45,095 bases of DNA from positions 1-45,095 of the forward strand of contig JAAFHX010000009.1 in the NCBI GenBank assembly GCA_013297695.1. The letters are read 5' to 3'. A program made the position numbers and the translations under genes. Positions 8,599 to 17,725 of this stretch are shown here, in pieces (positions within the stretch are counted from its first letter, which is position 1; each line of letters opens with the position of its first letter). Below the pieces are notes generated by a model. It saw nothing but the letters and a program-made list of their open reading frames with translations, ran no database searches and was not told the origin of the DNA. This stretch comes from Rhodobacterales bacterium (GTDB lineage Bacteria > Pseudomonadota > Alphaproteobacteria > Rhodobacterales > Rhodobacteraceae).

Positions 8599-8754
8599 CG
8601 GTTCAGGGCACCTTGGGGTCGGGGTTTTCCGTATGGCCAGCGACGGCGATGATCTCCGTGGTCCGTGATCGCAAAGCGGCGACGGGTGCGGCCCGTTCGG
8701 GTGATGCCCGGCTGCGCTTGCTCCCCTCATCCCCGGTTGTCGAGCTTTTCGCCA

Positions 8755-8775
8755 GATGTCAGCATATCCGACATC
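8755..8775. promoter_or_regulatory. Candidate TetR operator
   Basis: GATGTC (8755-8760) and GACATC (8770-8775) are inverted, with one further matched pair inside (GATGTCnG...CnGACATC), about 75 bases before the TetR gene. The spacing and near-symmetry fit an autoregulatory TetR site. The rest of 8599-8850 shows no gene. Confidence 0.35.
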
Positions 8776-8850
8776 CGAACCGGACTGGTCGGACGGGCCG
8801 CATCCGCCGCAGACTTTGACCTTGGCCGGAAAATGGCGCAAGGACAGGCC

Positions 8851-9444
8851 ATGCAGAAACGCGATGCCTATCACCATGGCGACCTGCGCGCGGGCCTGGT
8901 CGAGGCGGCGCGGGCGCTGGTCGAGGAAAAGGGGCCGGACCGGCTGTCGATGACCGATGCCTGCCGCCTTGCGGGCGTTTCGACGGCCGCGCCCTACCGG
9001 CACTTCTCGGACAAGGATGACCTGTTGCTGGCCGTGGCCCTTGCGGGTCTGGGCCGCCAGCGCAGCGCGATGCTGACCGCGACCCAAGGCCATCCGCCGG
9101 GCAGCGAGGCCGCAGTTTCGGCGATGGGCATGGCCTATGTGACCTTTGCCCTGTCCGAGCCCGGCGTGTTCCGCCTGATGTTCGCGCTGACCGGACCCCA
9201 CAGGGACAGTGCCGCCCTGATGACGGCAGGGCGCGACACCTTTGCCGTCCTTCTGTCGCAGATCGCCGCGCGCCTGAACCGCCCCGCAACCGACGCCGGG
9301 GTGATCGCCCGCAGTTTCCCGCTGTGGACCTTTGTGCATGGCCTGGCCTTCCTGCTGATCGACGAAAAGGCGCAGGCGATGCAGGTGCCGGTCGATCTGC
9401 CCGCGCTGGTGCGCGACAATACCCGCCGCCTGCTGGCCGACTGA
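8851..9444 (+). CDS. TetR/AcrR-family transcriptional regulator (WHG C-terminal type)
   Basis: A 197-residue repressor. The helix-turn-helix covers about residues 8-55 (YHHGDLRAGLVEAA, then LSMTDACRLAGVSTAAPYRH and FSDKDDLLLAVA). The YHHG(D/N)LR opening and a C-terminal domain with PLWTFVHGLAFLLIDEKA are typical of the TetR branch with a WHG (TetR_C_33) domain. ATG 8851 is preferred over ATG 8833 because AAGGACAGG lies 6-12 bases before it. A 21-bp imperfect palindrome at 8755-8775 is a plausible operator. No divergent or downstream transporter is obvious. Its target could be itself, or the dehydratase operon that starts 117 bases downstream. Confidence 0.85.
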   Translation: MQKRDAYHHGDLRAGLVEAARALVEEKGPDRLSMTDACRLAGVSTAAPYRHFSDKDDLLLAVALAGLGRQRSAMLTATQGHPPGSEAAVSAMGMAYVTFALSEPGVFRLMFALTGPHRDSAALMTAGRDTFAVLLSQIAARLNRPATDAGVIARSFPLWTFVHGLAFLLIDEKAQAMQVPVDLPALVRDNTRRLLAD

Positions 9445-9561
9445 CCGCCGGGGTCAGCAAAATTGATTGTGTGCCGACTGCCCAAGCGCGCGGCGGCGAT
9501 GCTATAGATCGACACAAGGGGCACACCGCCCCGCCGCATGGATCGCCGCAAGGATCACCGC

Positions 9562-11370
9562 ATGACCGACCAGACCCCGAAAACCCCCCAGACCCTGCGG
9601 TCGCAGGCCTGGTTCAACAACCCCGACAATCCCGGCATGACCGCGCTTTATATCGAGCGCTATCTGAACTACGGCCTGACGCGCGCCGAGCTGCAGTCGG
9701 GCCGCCCGATCATCGGCATCGCCCAGACCGGCAGCGACCTGTCGCCCTGCAACCGCCACCACGTCGAACTGGCCAAGCGGGTGCGCGACGGGATCACGGC
9801 GGCAGGCGGCATCTGTTTCGAGTTTCCGGTGCACCCGATCCAGGAAACCGGCAAGCGCCCCACGGCGGCGCTGGACCGCAACCTGGCCTATCTGTCGCTG
9901 GTGGAAACGCTGTATGGCTATCCGCTGGACGGCGTGGTGCTGACCATCGGCTGCGACAAGACCACGCCCGCCCTGCTGATGGCGGCGGCGACGGTGAACA
10001 TCCCGGCGATTGCCTTCTCGGTGGGGCCGATGCTGAACGGCTGGTTCAACGGCCAGCGCGCAGGCTCGGGCACCGCGATCTGGGCGGCGCGGCAGGAACT
10101 GGCCGCCGGCAAGATCGACTACGAGGGGTTCATGGATGTGGCCTCGGCCTCGGCGCCCTCGGTCGGCTACTGCAACACCATGGGCACGGCCACCACGATG
10201 AACTCGCTGGCCGAGGCCCTGGGGATGCAGCTTCCGGGTTCTGCTGCGATCCCTGCACCCTACCGCGAGCGCGGGCAGATGGCCTATGCCACCGGGCGGC
10301 GGATCGTCGACATGGTGTGGGAAGACTTGAAACCCTCGGACATCATGACCCGCGAGGCCTTCGAGAATGCCATCGTGGTCAACTCGGCCATCGGCGGATC
10401 GACCAACGCGCCCATCCACCTGAACGGGCTTGCGCGGCATCTGGGGCTCACGCTGACCAACGACGACTGGCAGCGCCTGGGCCTGCACATTCCGCTGCTG
10501 GTGGACCTGCAACCCGCAGGCCGCTTCCTGGGCGAGGACTATCACCGCGCGGGCGGCGTGCCCGGGGTGATCGCGGAACTGATGGGCGCCGGTGCCCTGC
10601 CCCATCCGGGCGCGCTGACGGTGACCGGCAAGACCGTGGCCGAAAGCTATGCCGATGCCCGTGTCGAGAACCCCGAGGTCATCCGGCCCTTCCACCAGCC
10701 GCTGAAACCGGCGGCGGGCTTCCTGAACCTGAAGGGCAACCTGTTCGACAGCGCGATCATGAAGACCAGCGTGATTTCCCCGGAATTCCGCGACCGCTAC
10801 CTGTCGAACCCCGCCGACCCCGAGGCCTTCGAAGGCCGCGCCATCGTGTTCGAAGGCCCCGAGGACTATCACCACCGCATCGACGATCCCGCGCTGGAGA
10901 TCGATGAGACCTGCATCCTGGTCATTCGCGGCGTCGGCCCGATCGGCTATCCGGGCAGCGCCGAGGTGGTGAACATGCAGCCGCCCGCCGCCCTGATCAA
11001 GCGCGGGATCACCACGCTGCCCTGTATCGGCGACGGGCGGCAGTCGGGCACCTCCGGTTCGCCCTCGATCCTGAACGCCTCGCCCGAGGCGGCGGCGATG
11101 GGGGGGCTGGCGCTGGTGCAGACCGGCGACCGGCTGCGGATCGACCTTGGCAAGGGCGAGGCCAATATCCTGCAACCTGAACCGGTTCTGGCCACGCGGC
11201 GTGCCGCGCTGGAGGCCGAGGGCGGTTATCCCTACCCGGCCAGCCAGACGCCCTGGCAGGAGATTCAGCGCGGCATCGTGGACCAGTTGGCACAGGGCAT
11301 GGTGCTGAAACCCGCCGTCAAGTACCAGCGCATCGCGCAGACCATGGGGGTGCCGCGTGACAACCACTGA
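9562..11370 (+). CDS. IlvD/Edd-family sugar-acid dehydratase
   Basis: Iron-sulfur dehydratase of the IlvD/Edd family, 602 residues. It closely follows the pattern of Caulobacter D-xylonate dehydratase: [61 protein letters not shown] and [17 protein letters not shown]. The three conserved cysteines that hold the cluster are present (CN, GCDK, YCNTMG). The substrate is a sugar acid such as xylonate, arabinonate, fuconate or galactonate; sequence alone does not choose, and it is not a branched-chain amino-acid IlvD by context. ATG 9562 has an AAGGAT site. The stop overlaps the GTG start of the SDR gene by 14 bases, so the two are coupled. Confidence 0.88.
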   Translation: MTDQTPKTPQTLRSQAWFNNPDNPGMTALYIERYLNYGLTRAELQSGRPIIGIAQTGSDLSPCNRHHVELAKRVRDGITAAGGICFEFPVHPIQETGKRPTAALDRNLAYLSLVETLYGYPLDGVVLTIGCDKTTPALLMAAATVNIPAIAFSVGPMLNGWFNGQRAGSGTAIWAARQELAAGKIDYEGFMDVASASAPSVGYCNTMGTATTMNSLAEALGMQLPGSAAIPAPYRERGQMAYATGRRIVDMVWEDLKPSDIMTREAFENAIVVNSAIGGSTNAPIHLNGLARHLGLTLTNDDWQRLGLHIPLLVDLQPAGRFLGEDYHRAGGVPGVIAELMGAGALPHPGALTVTGKTVAESYADARVENPEVIRPFHQPLKPAAGFLNLKGNLFDSAIMKTSVISPEFRDRYLSNPADPEAFEGRAIVFEGPEDYHHRIDDPALEIDETCILVIRGVGPIGYPGSAEVVNMQPPAALIKRGITTLPCIGDGRQSGTSGSPSILNASPEAAAMGGLALVQTGDRLRIDLGKGEANILQPEPVLATRRAALEAEGGYPYPASQTPWQEIQRGIVDQLAQGMVLKPAVKYQRIAQTMGVPRDNH

Positions 11371-12103
11371 ACGGCTGGCCGGAAAGATCGCGCTGGTTAC
11401 CGCCGCCGGACAGGGCATCGGCCGCGCCGTGGCCGAACGGCTGATCGCCGAGGGCGCGCAGGTCCATGCCAGCGACCTGAACGGCGCGCTGCTCGACGGG
11501 CTGCCCGCCGCCTCGGTCACCGCGCTCGACGCCACCGACGAGGCGGCAGTGAACGCCTGGGCCGGGCGGTTCGCGCGGGTCGATGCGCTGGTGCATTGCG
11601 TGGGCTATGTGCACCACGGCACCATCGAGGAGTGCAGCCCCGCCGATTGGCGGCGCAGCATGACGATCACACTCGACAGCGCCTACACCGTGATCCGCGC
11701 CGTGGTGCCCAAGATCAGGCCGCAGGGCGGGTCGGTCACCACCATCGCCTCGGTCGCCTCCTCCACCAAGGGCTTCCCGAAACGCGCGGCCTATGGCGCG
11801 GCGAAGGCCGGGGTGATCGGGCTGACCAAGGCCTGCGCCGCCGATTACCTGGCCGACAAGGTGCGCTTCAACGCGGTCTGCCCCGGCACGGTGGACAGCC
11901 CGTCGCTGCGCGGGCGGATCGAAGAGCTGGCGAAGTCGCTTGGCAGCATCGAGGCGGCGCGCAAGATGTTCATCGACCGCCAGCCTGCGGGGCGCCTCGG
12001 CACGCCGGAGGAAATCGCAGGCATCTGCGCCTTCCTGGCCTCCGACGACGCGGTCTTCATGACCGGGCAGGTGGTCAACGTGGACGGCGGCATCACGATC
12101 TGA
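11357..12103 (+). CDS. SDR-family dehydrogenase (2-keto-3-deoxy sugar-acid dehydrogenase-like)
   Basis: A 248-residue classical short-chain dehydrogenase. Motifs in order: cofactor loop [22 protein letters not shown] in place of NNAG, catalytic serine region [22 protein letters not shown] (YxxxK), VCPGTVDSP and the C-terminal [12 protein letters not shown]. The Asp after the second strand (HASDL) suggests NAD preference. The pattern resembles 2-keto-3-deoxy-L-fuconate/L-rhamnonate dehydrogenases and BDH2-type enzymes. Its GTG start lies inside the end of the dehydratase gene, which supports a job acting on the 2-keto-3-deoxy product in a non-phosphorylative sugar-acid pathway. No sugar transporter or aldolase is adjacent. 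Confidence 0.85.
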   Translation: MTTTERLAGKIALVTAAGQGIGRAVAERLIAEGAQVHASDLNGALLDGLPAASVTALDATDEAAVNAWAGRFARVDALVHCVGYVHHGTIEECSPADWRRSMTITLDSAYTVIRAVVPKIRPQGGSVTTIASVASSTKGFPKRAAYGAAKAGVIGLTKACAADYLADKVRFNAVCPGTVDSPSLRGRIEELAKSLGSIEAARKMFIDRQPAGRLGTPEEIAGICAFLASDDAVFMTGQVVNVDGGITI

Positions 12104-12129
12104 TCAGGCGGGAGAGGGGCCGGGGCAGA

Positions 12130-12177
12130 GCGGGGGCCAGCCCCCGCACCCCCGGGATATTTCCGCCAAGATGAATG
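12130..12177 (+). repeat. Rhodobacteraceae-type intergenic element, copy A
   Basis: An 8-bp hairpin (GCGGGGGC 12130-12137, GCCCCCGC 12140-12147) is followed by the 29-base core CCCCCGGGATATTT...CCAAGATGAATG (12149-12177). The core is 26/29 identical to that at 24900-24928, the only differences being three bases (CCG here, GAT there). The G-rich hairpin plus an AT-rich ATATTT tract looks terminator-like for the SDR gene. It lies between convergent SDR and epmA genes. Confidence 0.65.
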
Positions 12178-12189
12178 GGGGGAAGGCTG

Positions 12190-13248
12190 CTAGGCCGAAG
12201 CGACGGGTGTCCACAGAACGTCGTCGATGCGCGGCGCGGCGGTGGCCAGCATCACCAGCCGGTCGAAGCCCAGGGCGATGCCGCTGGCCTGCGGCATCAG
12301 CGCCAGCGCCGACAGGAAATCCTCGTCCAGCGGATAGCGCTCGCCATAGACGCGGGCCTTCTCGTCCATTTCCAGCCCGAAGCGGCGGCGCTGTTCCCCG
12401 GGGTTCGTCAGTTCGCCGAAGCCGTTCGCCAATTCGACCCCGCAGGCATAGACCTCGAACCGTTCGGCCACGCGGCGGTCATCGGCGCAGGGGCGTGCCA
12501 GCGCCGCCTCTGCCGCCGGATATCGGTCGAGCACGGTCATCCGCCCGATCCCCAGCTTCGGCTCCACCCGGTCCGACAGGGCGCGGCTGAACATGTCGGA
12601 CCAGGTGTCATCGGCGGCCAGACGCACCCCGGCCGCGCGCAGCGTCCCGGCCAGCACCGCCGCATCGGTCGCCCCGTCCGGGCCGATGCTGGCCAGCAGG
12701 TCCACCCCCGCATGGCGCGCAAAGGCGTCGGCCACCGACAGCCGCTCATGCGGCAGGGCCGGGTCGCAGGCCCGGTCGCGATAGCGCAGCAGGGGGCTGC
12801 CCGCCGCCTCGGCCGCCAGCCGCAGGAAGGCCGCGCAGTCGTCCATCAGCACGCTGTAGTCCTCGCCCGCGCGATACCATTCCAGCATGGTGAATTCCGG
12901 GCTGTGCAGCGGCCCCCGCTCGCGGTTGCGCCAGACATGGGCGAAGGCGGCGATCCGCGTCTCGCCCGCCGCGAGCAGTTTCTTCATCGCGAATTCGGGC
13001 GAGGTGTGCAGGTACATCGGCCGCGCGACGGCATCCGTTCCGATGGCAGTGGTGGCAAAGGCATGCAGATGCGCCTCGTTTCCCGGGCTGACCTGCAGGC
13101 ATGCGGGATCGACCTCGGTAAACCCCTGATCCGCGAACCAGCCGCGCAGGGCGTGCTGGATACGGTTGCGGGCCACGAGCGCCGGGCGGCGGTCGGCGTG
13201 GCGCGCGGGCGACCACCAGGGATGCGGATCAGGCGGGGACTCGGGCAT
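12190..13248 (-). CDS. epmA: EF-P--(R)-beta-lysine ligase
   Basis: Lysyl-tRNA-synthetase paralogue (GenX/PoxA/YjeA) that attaches beta-lysine to EF-P. It has 352 residues and only the class II catalytic core, without the N-terminal anticodon-binding domain of LysRS. Class II motifs seen: motif 2 region ([20 protein letters not shown], 20 residues), [16 protein letters not shown] and motif 3 [12 protein letters not shown]. The start at 13248 gives [12 protein letters not shown]; the upstream in-frame start at 13329 would overlap the efp promoter region. It is divergent from efp, its substrate. No epmB (lysine 2,3-aminomutase), needed to make beta-lysine, is in this window. Confidence 0.9.
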   Translation of the reverse strand: MPESPPDPHPWWSPARHADRRPALVARNRIQHALRGWFADQGFTEVDPACLQVSPGNEAHLHAFATTAIGTDAVARPMYLHTSPEFAMKKLLAAGETRIAAFAHVWRNRERGPLHSPEFTMLEWYRAGEDYSVLMDDCAAFLRLAAEAAGSPLLRYRDRACDPALPHERLSVADAFARHAGVDLLASIGPDGATDAAVLAGTLRAAGVRLAADDTWSDMFSRALSDRVEPKLGIGRMTVLDRYPAAEAALARPCADDRRVAERFEVYACGVELANGFGELTNPGEQRRRFGLEMDEKARVYGERYPLDEDFLSALALMPQASGIALGFDRLVMLATAAPRIDDVLWTPVASA

Positions 13249-13346
13249 TGCGGCTTTCGACTGGCGATTTCGCAACAGATGGGGTAGTGCGCTGCGCAAG
13301 GCCTGCAAATACGCTGCGGGCAGAACCATCGCAAGGACCGCGGCCC

Positions 13347-13913
13347 GTGAAAGTCATCGCCTCCTCTCTCCGCAAGGGCAATGTCGTCGAGCTTGAGGGC
13401 AAGCTCTACGTCGTCCTCAACGCCGAAAACTTCCACCCCGGCAAGGGCACGCCCACCACTTCGGTGGACATGCGCCGCATTTCCGACGGGGTGAAGGTGG
13501 CCGAACGCTGGCGGACCACCGAAATGGTGGAAAAGGCGACGGTGGACGAACGCGAATACGGGTTTCTTTATGAGGACGCCGAAGGCTTCCATTTCATGGA
13601 GCCGGAAACATACGAACAGATCGCCGTGCATCCCGATGTGGTGGGCGACATGAAGGTGTTCCTGACCGACGGGATCAAGGTGTTCCTGAAGACCTTCGAA
13701 GGCGTCGCGATCAGCATCGAGTTGCCGCAGCGCGTGACGGTCGAGATCACCGAGACGGAACCCGTGGTCAAGGGGCAGACCGCATCGTCGTCCTACAAGC
13801 CCGCGATCTGTTCGAACGGCATCCGCGTCATGGTGCCGCCGCACATCGGTGCGGGAACGCGCATCGTCATCAATACCGAAGACTACTCCTATCAGGAACG
13901 CGCGCGGGACTGA
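13347..13913 (+). CDS. efp: Elongation factor P
   Basis: Translation factor that rescues ribosomes stalled at polyproline. It has 188 residues, as in E. coli. Three OB-like domains are visible: KOW-type N-terminus with the loop HPGKGTP, a central domain ([30 protein letters not shown]) and a C-terminal domain ([19 protein letters not shown]). Lys33 in PGKG is the expected site of beta-lysylation by EpmA, encoded divergently 98 bases away. The start is GTG 13347, with AAGGA at 13333-13337. Downstream, 13914-14166 (253 bases) shows no gene. Confidence 0.96.
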   Translation: MKVIASSLRKGNVVELEGKLYVVLNAENFHPGKGTPTTSVDMRRISDGVKVAERWRTTEMVEKATVDEREYGFLYEDAEGFHFMEPETYEQIAVHPDVVGDMKVFLTDGIKVFLKTFEGVAISIELPQRVTVEITETEPVVKGQTASSSYKPAICSNGIRVMVPPHIGAGTRIVINTEDYSYQERARD

Positions 13914-14166
13914 TCCTGCGCGCGGACCTGCGGCCTGTCGCACGCCATGCGCGACGGTGCAGTGATGTCGGCCCGGCGCATTGGCCGTGCTGTGGTGACC
14001 TTGGTGGGGTCATCAGGGCCGGGCCATCCAGCAACCGCAGAGCGCGGTCCTGCATTATACGCCCTTCGGCCCGTCTGGGGCCTTTGCGCCCTGTTCCACC
14101 CTCTTGCCGTCAGCCGGAAACGTATATACAAAGCATAGCGATTGGCGACACATTTCCAGAGGGCGC

Positions 14167-14484
14167 ATGGGAAAGAACAAGTCTGACGGCAAGGCAAAGG
14201 GCAAGGGAAGCCAGCTCGTGATCCGGATCGAAAAGGCGGAACGGGAGGCCTTCGTGAGCCTGTGCGAGCAACTGGACACCAGCGCCGCACGCGAAATCCG
14301 GCGGTTCATGCGGGGCTTCGTTGCGGCTCATGCACAAAAGCGCGGTGAGGCCGTCAACGGCGCGCCTGCGGTCGCCGCAGCCGGAACAACCCCCGAAGTG
14401 ACAGCGCCTGACCCCGCCCCGCTGCTGCTGACCGAGCCTTTGGCTGCGGTCGTGGCGATGGACGGCCCCGCATCGGCAGCCTGA
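14167..14484 (+). CDS. Small basic protein, possibly ribbon-helix-helix-like
   Basis: A 105-residue protein. It opens with a lysine/glycine-rich tail (MGKNKSDGKAKGKGS), followed by a short folded-looking core (QLVIRIEKAEREAFVSLCEQ, then LDTSAAREIRRFMRGFVAAH) and a low-complexity Ala/Pro C-terminus. The core has one strand followed by two helices, as in ribbon-helix-helix DNA-binding proteins; this is a fold guess. ATG 14167 has an AGAGGG site; an in-frame ATG at 14104 is less likely. It lies 168 bases upstream of the CHAD-parA pair on the same strand and is a candidate partner or nucleoid adaptor for that ATPase. No close family was recognised. Confidence 0.6.
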   Translation: MGKNKSDGKAKGKGSQLVIRIEKAEREAFVSLCEQLDTSAAREIRRFMRGFVAAHAQKRGEAVNGAPAVAAAGTTPEVTAPDPAPLLLTEPLAAVVAMDGPASAA

Positions 14485-14652
14485 CGGCCCCCGGTGCGAC
14501 GCCGGGCCTGTTGCATGAACCGACCTGCCCCGCCCGCCTGATCGTCACCACCTGACCGTTTCGCCCCGGGCCGGATCATCAGGCCGGCGCGGGCCAACGA
14601 CCCCCCCTGAAACTGTGCAGGCCCCGCAGGGGCACTGCCCGAGGACCCTTTG

Positions 14653-16182
14653 ATGCCCCGATCCGCGCATGACTGCATCCTGCTTGACCCGGCTGCGGCG
14701 GCGGCCCTGGCCGACACGCCGTTGGGCCTGCTTCAGCCGGTTGTCCGGGACGCGGTGCCGACGGCGGATTTTGTCGCACTGGACGACTTTGACCAGACGC
14801 TGCGCCGGTCAGGTCGGGTGCTGCTGGAAGCGGGCGGCATGATCCTTCTGCTGCAGCCCGATGGCGCGATGCTGCGGCAACCGGGTCCCCGGCAGGGGCC
14901 GTCCGTGTCCGGCCTGCCCGAGGGGCCCGTCAAGGCGGCACTGGCCGACCTTTCTCCGCTGCGCCGCCTTCTGGTCGTGGGGGCAGGCGGGCTAGGCCGC
15001 GTGACGGTGGCTTTTGTGGATGACGAGGGCAAGTCGCAGGTTCGGCTTGACCTGCTGTCGCTGCAGGTCGCGGCGGGAACCGCGCTGACCATCGCCAGAC
15101 CCCAGGCGCTTCGCGGCTATCCACAGGCCGGTGCAGACCTGCGCGCCCGGATCGCCGACTGCGGCGGTGTTCCGATGGCAACGGACAACCTGTGCGAAAG
15201 GCTGTTCCCGGTCGCGGCGGTCTATGACGCAAAGCCGGTGATTGCGCTGCAGGCCGACCAGACCGCGCTTGACGCCGCCACCGCCATCATTGCCGCCTAT
15301 ATCCCGGTTGCCCGCGCCAACGAGGCCGGCATCATCGCCGACCATGACACCGAGTTCCTGCACGACTACCGCATCGCGTTGCGCAAGATCCGTTCGGTGC
15401 TCGGCCTGTTCCGGGGGGTTCTTGACGACGGCCAGACCGCCGAGCTCAAGGCGCGGTTCTCGGCGCTGATGGCCCCGACGGGTCGGTTGCGCGATCTGGA
15501 TGTTGCCCTTCTGGAAGGCACGACCTACCACGACCTGCTGCCGAAAAGCGTGCATGCCGGGCTGGATGCAAAGTTCGCCCTGCTGGCAGAGGAACGCAGG
15601 ACTGCCCGCGCGCGCCTGGTGCAGCATCTGCGCCGGGACGGTCATGCGCAGGAAATGGCCGCACTTGAAGACCTGTTCGCCACCCGCACGGCGTTGCGGC
15701 CCGGTCCGGTTGCCGCCCTGCCCGCCCGTGCCTTCGCCAGCCGCCTGATCTGGAAGCGCTACCGCAGGATTTGCCGGATTGCCCGGATCATCGGCCCCGA
15801 TACGGACGACGCCGAAGTGCACGGCCTGCGCATCGAGTGCAAGAAGCTGCGCTATCTGATGGAGTTCTTCGCCCCGCTGTTCCCCCGGGACGAATTCCGC
15901 GCGCTGCTGAAACCGCTGAAGGCGTTGCAGGACAATCTGGGTCTGGTGAACGACTGTGCGGTGCAACAGGCGAACCTGCAACTGTTCCTGCACGGCACGG
16001 GCAAGCGGGGCCGGAAAGTGTCGCTGGAGGTGGCACAGGGCGTGGGGGCGCTGACCGCCGTTCTGCACCGCCGCCAGACCGAGGAACGCACCCGCACCGG
16101 CGCCAGCCTTGCGCAGTTCACAAGTCCGCAGACGGCCCGCATCTTCCGGGGCCTGTTTCACGCGCCAAAGGACCGCACATGA
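14653..16182 (+). CDS. CHAD-domain protein (polyphosphate-granule type)
   Basis: A 509-residue protein. The first 210 residues have alternating strands with no firm match; a degenerate CYTH-like domain is possible. From about residue 215 to 490 lies a CHAD domain with its conserved basic-histidine helices: EFLHDYRIALRKIRSVLGLF (20 residues), GRLRDLDVALLE, VHGLRIECKKLRYLMEFF and LQDNLGLVNDC. CHAD domains bind polyphosphate and target polyphosphate granules. ATG 14653 has GAGGA upstream. The stop overlaps the ATG of the parA-like gene (ATGA), so the pair is translationally coupled, which suggests a joint role with a partitioning ATPase. Confidence 0.88.
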   Translation: MPRSAHDCILLDPAAAAALADTPLGLLQPVVRDAVPTADFVALDDFDQTLRRSGRVLLEAGGMILLLQPDGAMLRQPGPRQGPSVSGLPEGPVKAALADLSPLRRLLVVGAGGLGRVTVAFVDDEGKSQVRLDLLSLQVAAGTALTIARPQALRGYPQAGADLRARIADCGGVPMATDNLCERLFPVAAVYDAKPVIALQADQTALDAATAIIAAYIPVARANEAGIIADHDTEFLHDYRIALRKIRSVLGLFRGVLDDGQTAELKARFSALMAPTGRLRDLDVALLEGTTYHDLLPKSVHAGLDAKFALLAEERRTARARLVQHLRRDGHAQEMAALEDLFATRTALRPGPVAALPARAFASRLIWKRYRRICRIARIIGPDTDDAEVHGLRIECKKLRYLMEFFAPLFPRDEFRALLKPLKALQDNLGLVNDCAVQQANLQLFLHGTGKRGRKVSLEVAQGVGALTAVLHRRQTEERTRTGASLAQFTSPQTARIFRGLFHAPKDRT

Positions 16183-16949
16183 AGATCATCGCCTGCTATT
16201 CCAACAAGGGCGGCGTCGGCAAGACGGCCACGGCCGTCAATCTGGCCCATGCACTTGCGGCATCCGGGCGGCGCGTGCTGCTGTGCGACCTTGATCCGCA
16301 GGGCGCGTCGAGTTTCTATTTCCGGGTCAAGCCGTCGCGCAAGCTCAGCGAGGCCCGGTTCTTTGACGGCGACGAGAAGATGGTCGAGTCGATCCGGGCC
16401 AGCGACTACGAAAACCTCGACATCCTGCCCGCCAACATGGCCTTCCGCAATTTCGACGTGTTCCTGTCGCAGATGAAGCAGCCCCGGTCACGGCTGAAAA
16501 AGGCGCTGGCGGCGGTAAGGGCGGATTACGAGGTGATCCTGCTGGATTGCCCGCCCAGCCTGTCGACCCTGTCCGAGGCGGTGTTCCGCGCGGCGGATGC
16601 CATCCTGGTTCCGGTGATCCCGACCACGCTTTCGCAGCGGACGTTCGAACAGTTGCTGGCCTTCTTTGCCGAGAATGACCTGCCCACCGACAGGTTGCAC
16701 GCGATGTTCAGCATGGTGCAGACCACCAAGAGACTGCATGCCGACACCATGGCGGAATTGCAGGGTGCCTGTCCGGACCGGTTCCTGACCGCCCGCATCC
16801 CGTTTGCCACCGATGTGGAAAGGATGGGGATCGACCGCGCGCCGGTCACCGCCACCCTGCCCAACAGCGCCGCCGCCCGCGCCTACCGTGCCGTATGCGC
16901 CGAAGTCGTCGTCCGGGCGGGGCTGGATCGGGATACCGGCACCGCGTGA
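16179..16949 (+). CDS. ParA/MinD-family ATPase coupled to the CHAD gene
   Basis: A 256-residue P-loop ATPase of the ParA type. It has the deviant Walker A motif SNKGGVGKTATAVNLA with its signature lysine, the Walker A' region LLCDLDPQGASS, Walker B VILLDCPPSLS and a C-terminal PFATDVERMGIDRAPV block. No HTH precedes the ATPase domain, so it is the small ParA type used for plasmid, chromosome or organelle-like cargo (McdA, PpfA). The true chromosomal parAB is normally next to gidB near oriC, which this is not. The ATGA overlap with the CHAD gene suggests that the cargo is the polyphosphate granule. That is inference. Confidence 0.88.
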   Translation: MKIIACYSNKGGVGKTATAVNLAHALAASGRRVLLCDLDPQGASSFYFRVKPSRKLSEARFFDGDEKMVESIRASDYENLDILPANMAFRNFDVFLSQMKQPRSRLKKALAAVRADYEVILLDCPPSLSTLSEAVFRAADAILVPVIPTTLSQRTFEQLLAFFAENDLPTDRLHAMFSMVQTTKRLHADTMAELQGACPDRFLTARIPFATDVERMGIDRAPVTATLPNSAAARAYRAVCAEVVVRAGLDRDTGTA

Positions 16950-16980
16950 CCCGCAAGGGCGCACGCGGGCCAGGGAACCG

Positions 16981-17094
16981 TCATGCGGGGCGGTCTTCCC
17001 TGAAGGTGCGATGCCCCGAGATCATTGTGGGCATGATCGACTGCCGGCTCGGGAGAGCCCCGCGCACCGCCGCATGGATGGCCACATCCTCGGG
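16981..17094 (-). pseudogene. hupC: Relic of hupC (hydrogenase cytochrome b), C-terminal end only
   Basis: Reading the minus strand to the stop at 16981 gives PEDVAIHAAVRGALPSRQS followed by IMPTMISGHRTFREDRPA. This matches the end I recall for HupC/HyaC cytochrome b subunits (IYAAIREDIMSRQS..STMISGHRTFRD). About 37 codons of a family of about 230-250 residues remain, and no start or heme-binding membrane helices are left. It lies 38 bases downstream of hupE, in the strand and order expected after hupL. The rest of 16950-17132 holds no intact gene. A tblastn search of this interval would settle the call. Confidence 0.7.
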
Positions 17095-17132
17095 GGCCGG
17101 ACCGTGCAGGGCGGGGGCTTCAGTTGGGCCCC

Positions 17133-17714
17133 CTAGCCGATCATGATGTACAGACCCGAGGCGGCAATGAGCGCACCGAGGCCCTGCTGCACCGCCCGCG
17201 CCGCAGTGCCCTGTGCGACGAACCGGGCGAGGCCGATCCCCGCCACATGCAGGGCAGCGGTCGAGATCAGGAAGCCCGCAAGATAGGTCGCGACCGACCC
17301 CGTCGCCTCGGCCGCGTGCGCAAGGCCATGTGCGGCGGCAAAGGCCGCCACCGCCACCAGCGAGGCCGCCGTCACGCCCGCGCCCTGCCCCGGGCGGGAC
17401 AGCAGCACCATGAGGCCGAACGCCACCACGGACCCGAGGATCACCGTCTCTACCCCCGGCACCGACAGACCGGCCCATCCAAGCCCCGCCCCCGCCGCCA
17501 TCGCGGCAAGGAAGGTCGCGGCTCCGGCCCAGAACCGCTGCGGCAGGGCAAAGCCCGACCACAGCCCCACGGCCAGCATCGCCAGCAGGTGATCCGGCCC
17601 CAACACGGGATGCATCAATCCGTGCAGAAAGCCGTTCGCATCGCCATGCCCGGTATGGGCCAGGGCAGGCCCGGCCAGAAAGGCCAGCGCAGCGACCAGC
17701 GCAAGTTTCTTCAT
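17133..17714 (-). CDS. hupE: HupE/UreJ-family metal (nickel/cobalt) permease
   Basis: A 193-residue membrane protein with a cleavable-looking N-terminus (MKKLALVAALAFLAGPALAH) and then about six hydrophobic helices. The family signature is present: GLMHPVLGPDHLLAMLAVG near residues 30-50, and AAHGLAHAAEA near residue 130. HupE proteins bring Ni2+ in for [NiFe]-hydrogenase maturation. The start at 17714 is preferred to an upstream in-frame ATG (17786), because it has AGGGAGAG 5-12 bases before it and begins a signal-like peptide. It stands between relics of hupL (upstream) and hupC (downstream) and appears intact, so it may still feed the Hyp proteins encoded nearby. Confidence 0.88.
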   Translation of the reverse strand: MKKLALVAALAFLAGPALAHTGHGDANGFLHGLMHPVLGPDHLLAMLAVGLWSGFALPQRFWAGAATFLAAMAAGAGLGWAGLSVPGVETVILGSVVAFGLMVLLSRPGQGAGVTAASLVAVAAFAAAHGLAHAAEATGSVATYLAGFLISTAALHVAGIGLARFVAQGTAARAVQQGLGALIAASGLYIMIG

Positions 17715-17725
17715 CGGTCTCTCCC

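Noticed and set aside
12983-13943. Minus-strand frame over efp
   Set aside because: Antisense to efp, a highly conserved gene; no motif.
14104-14160. Promoter from TTGCCG and TATATA before the small basic protein
   Set aside because: The spacing between the hexamers is 13-15 bases, too short for a confident call.
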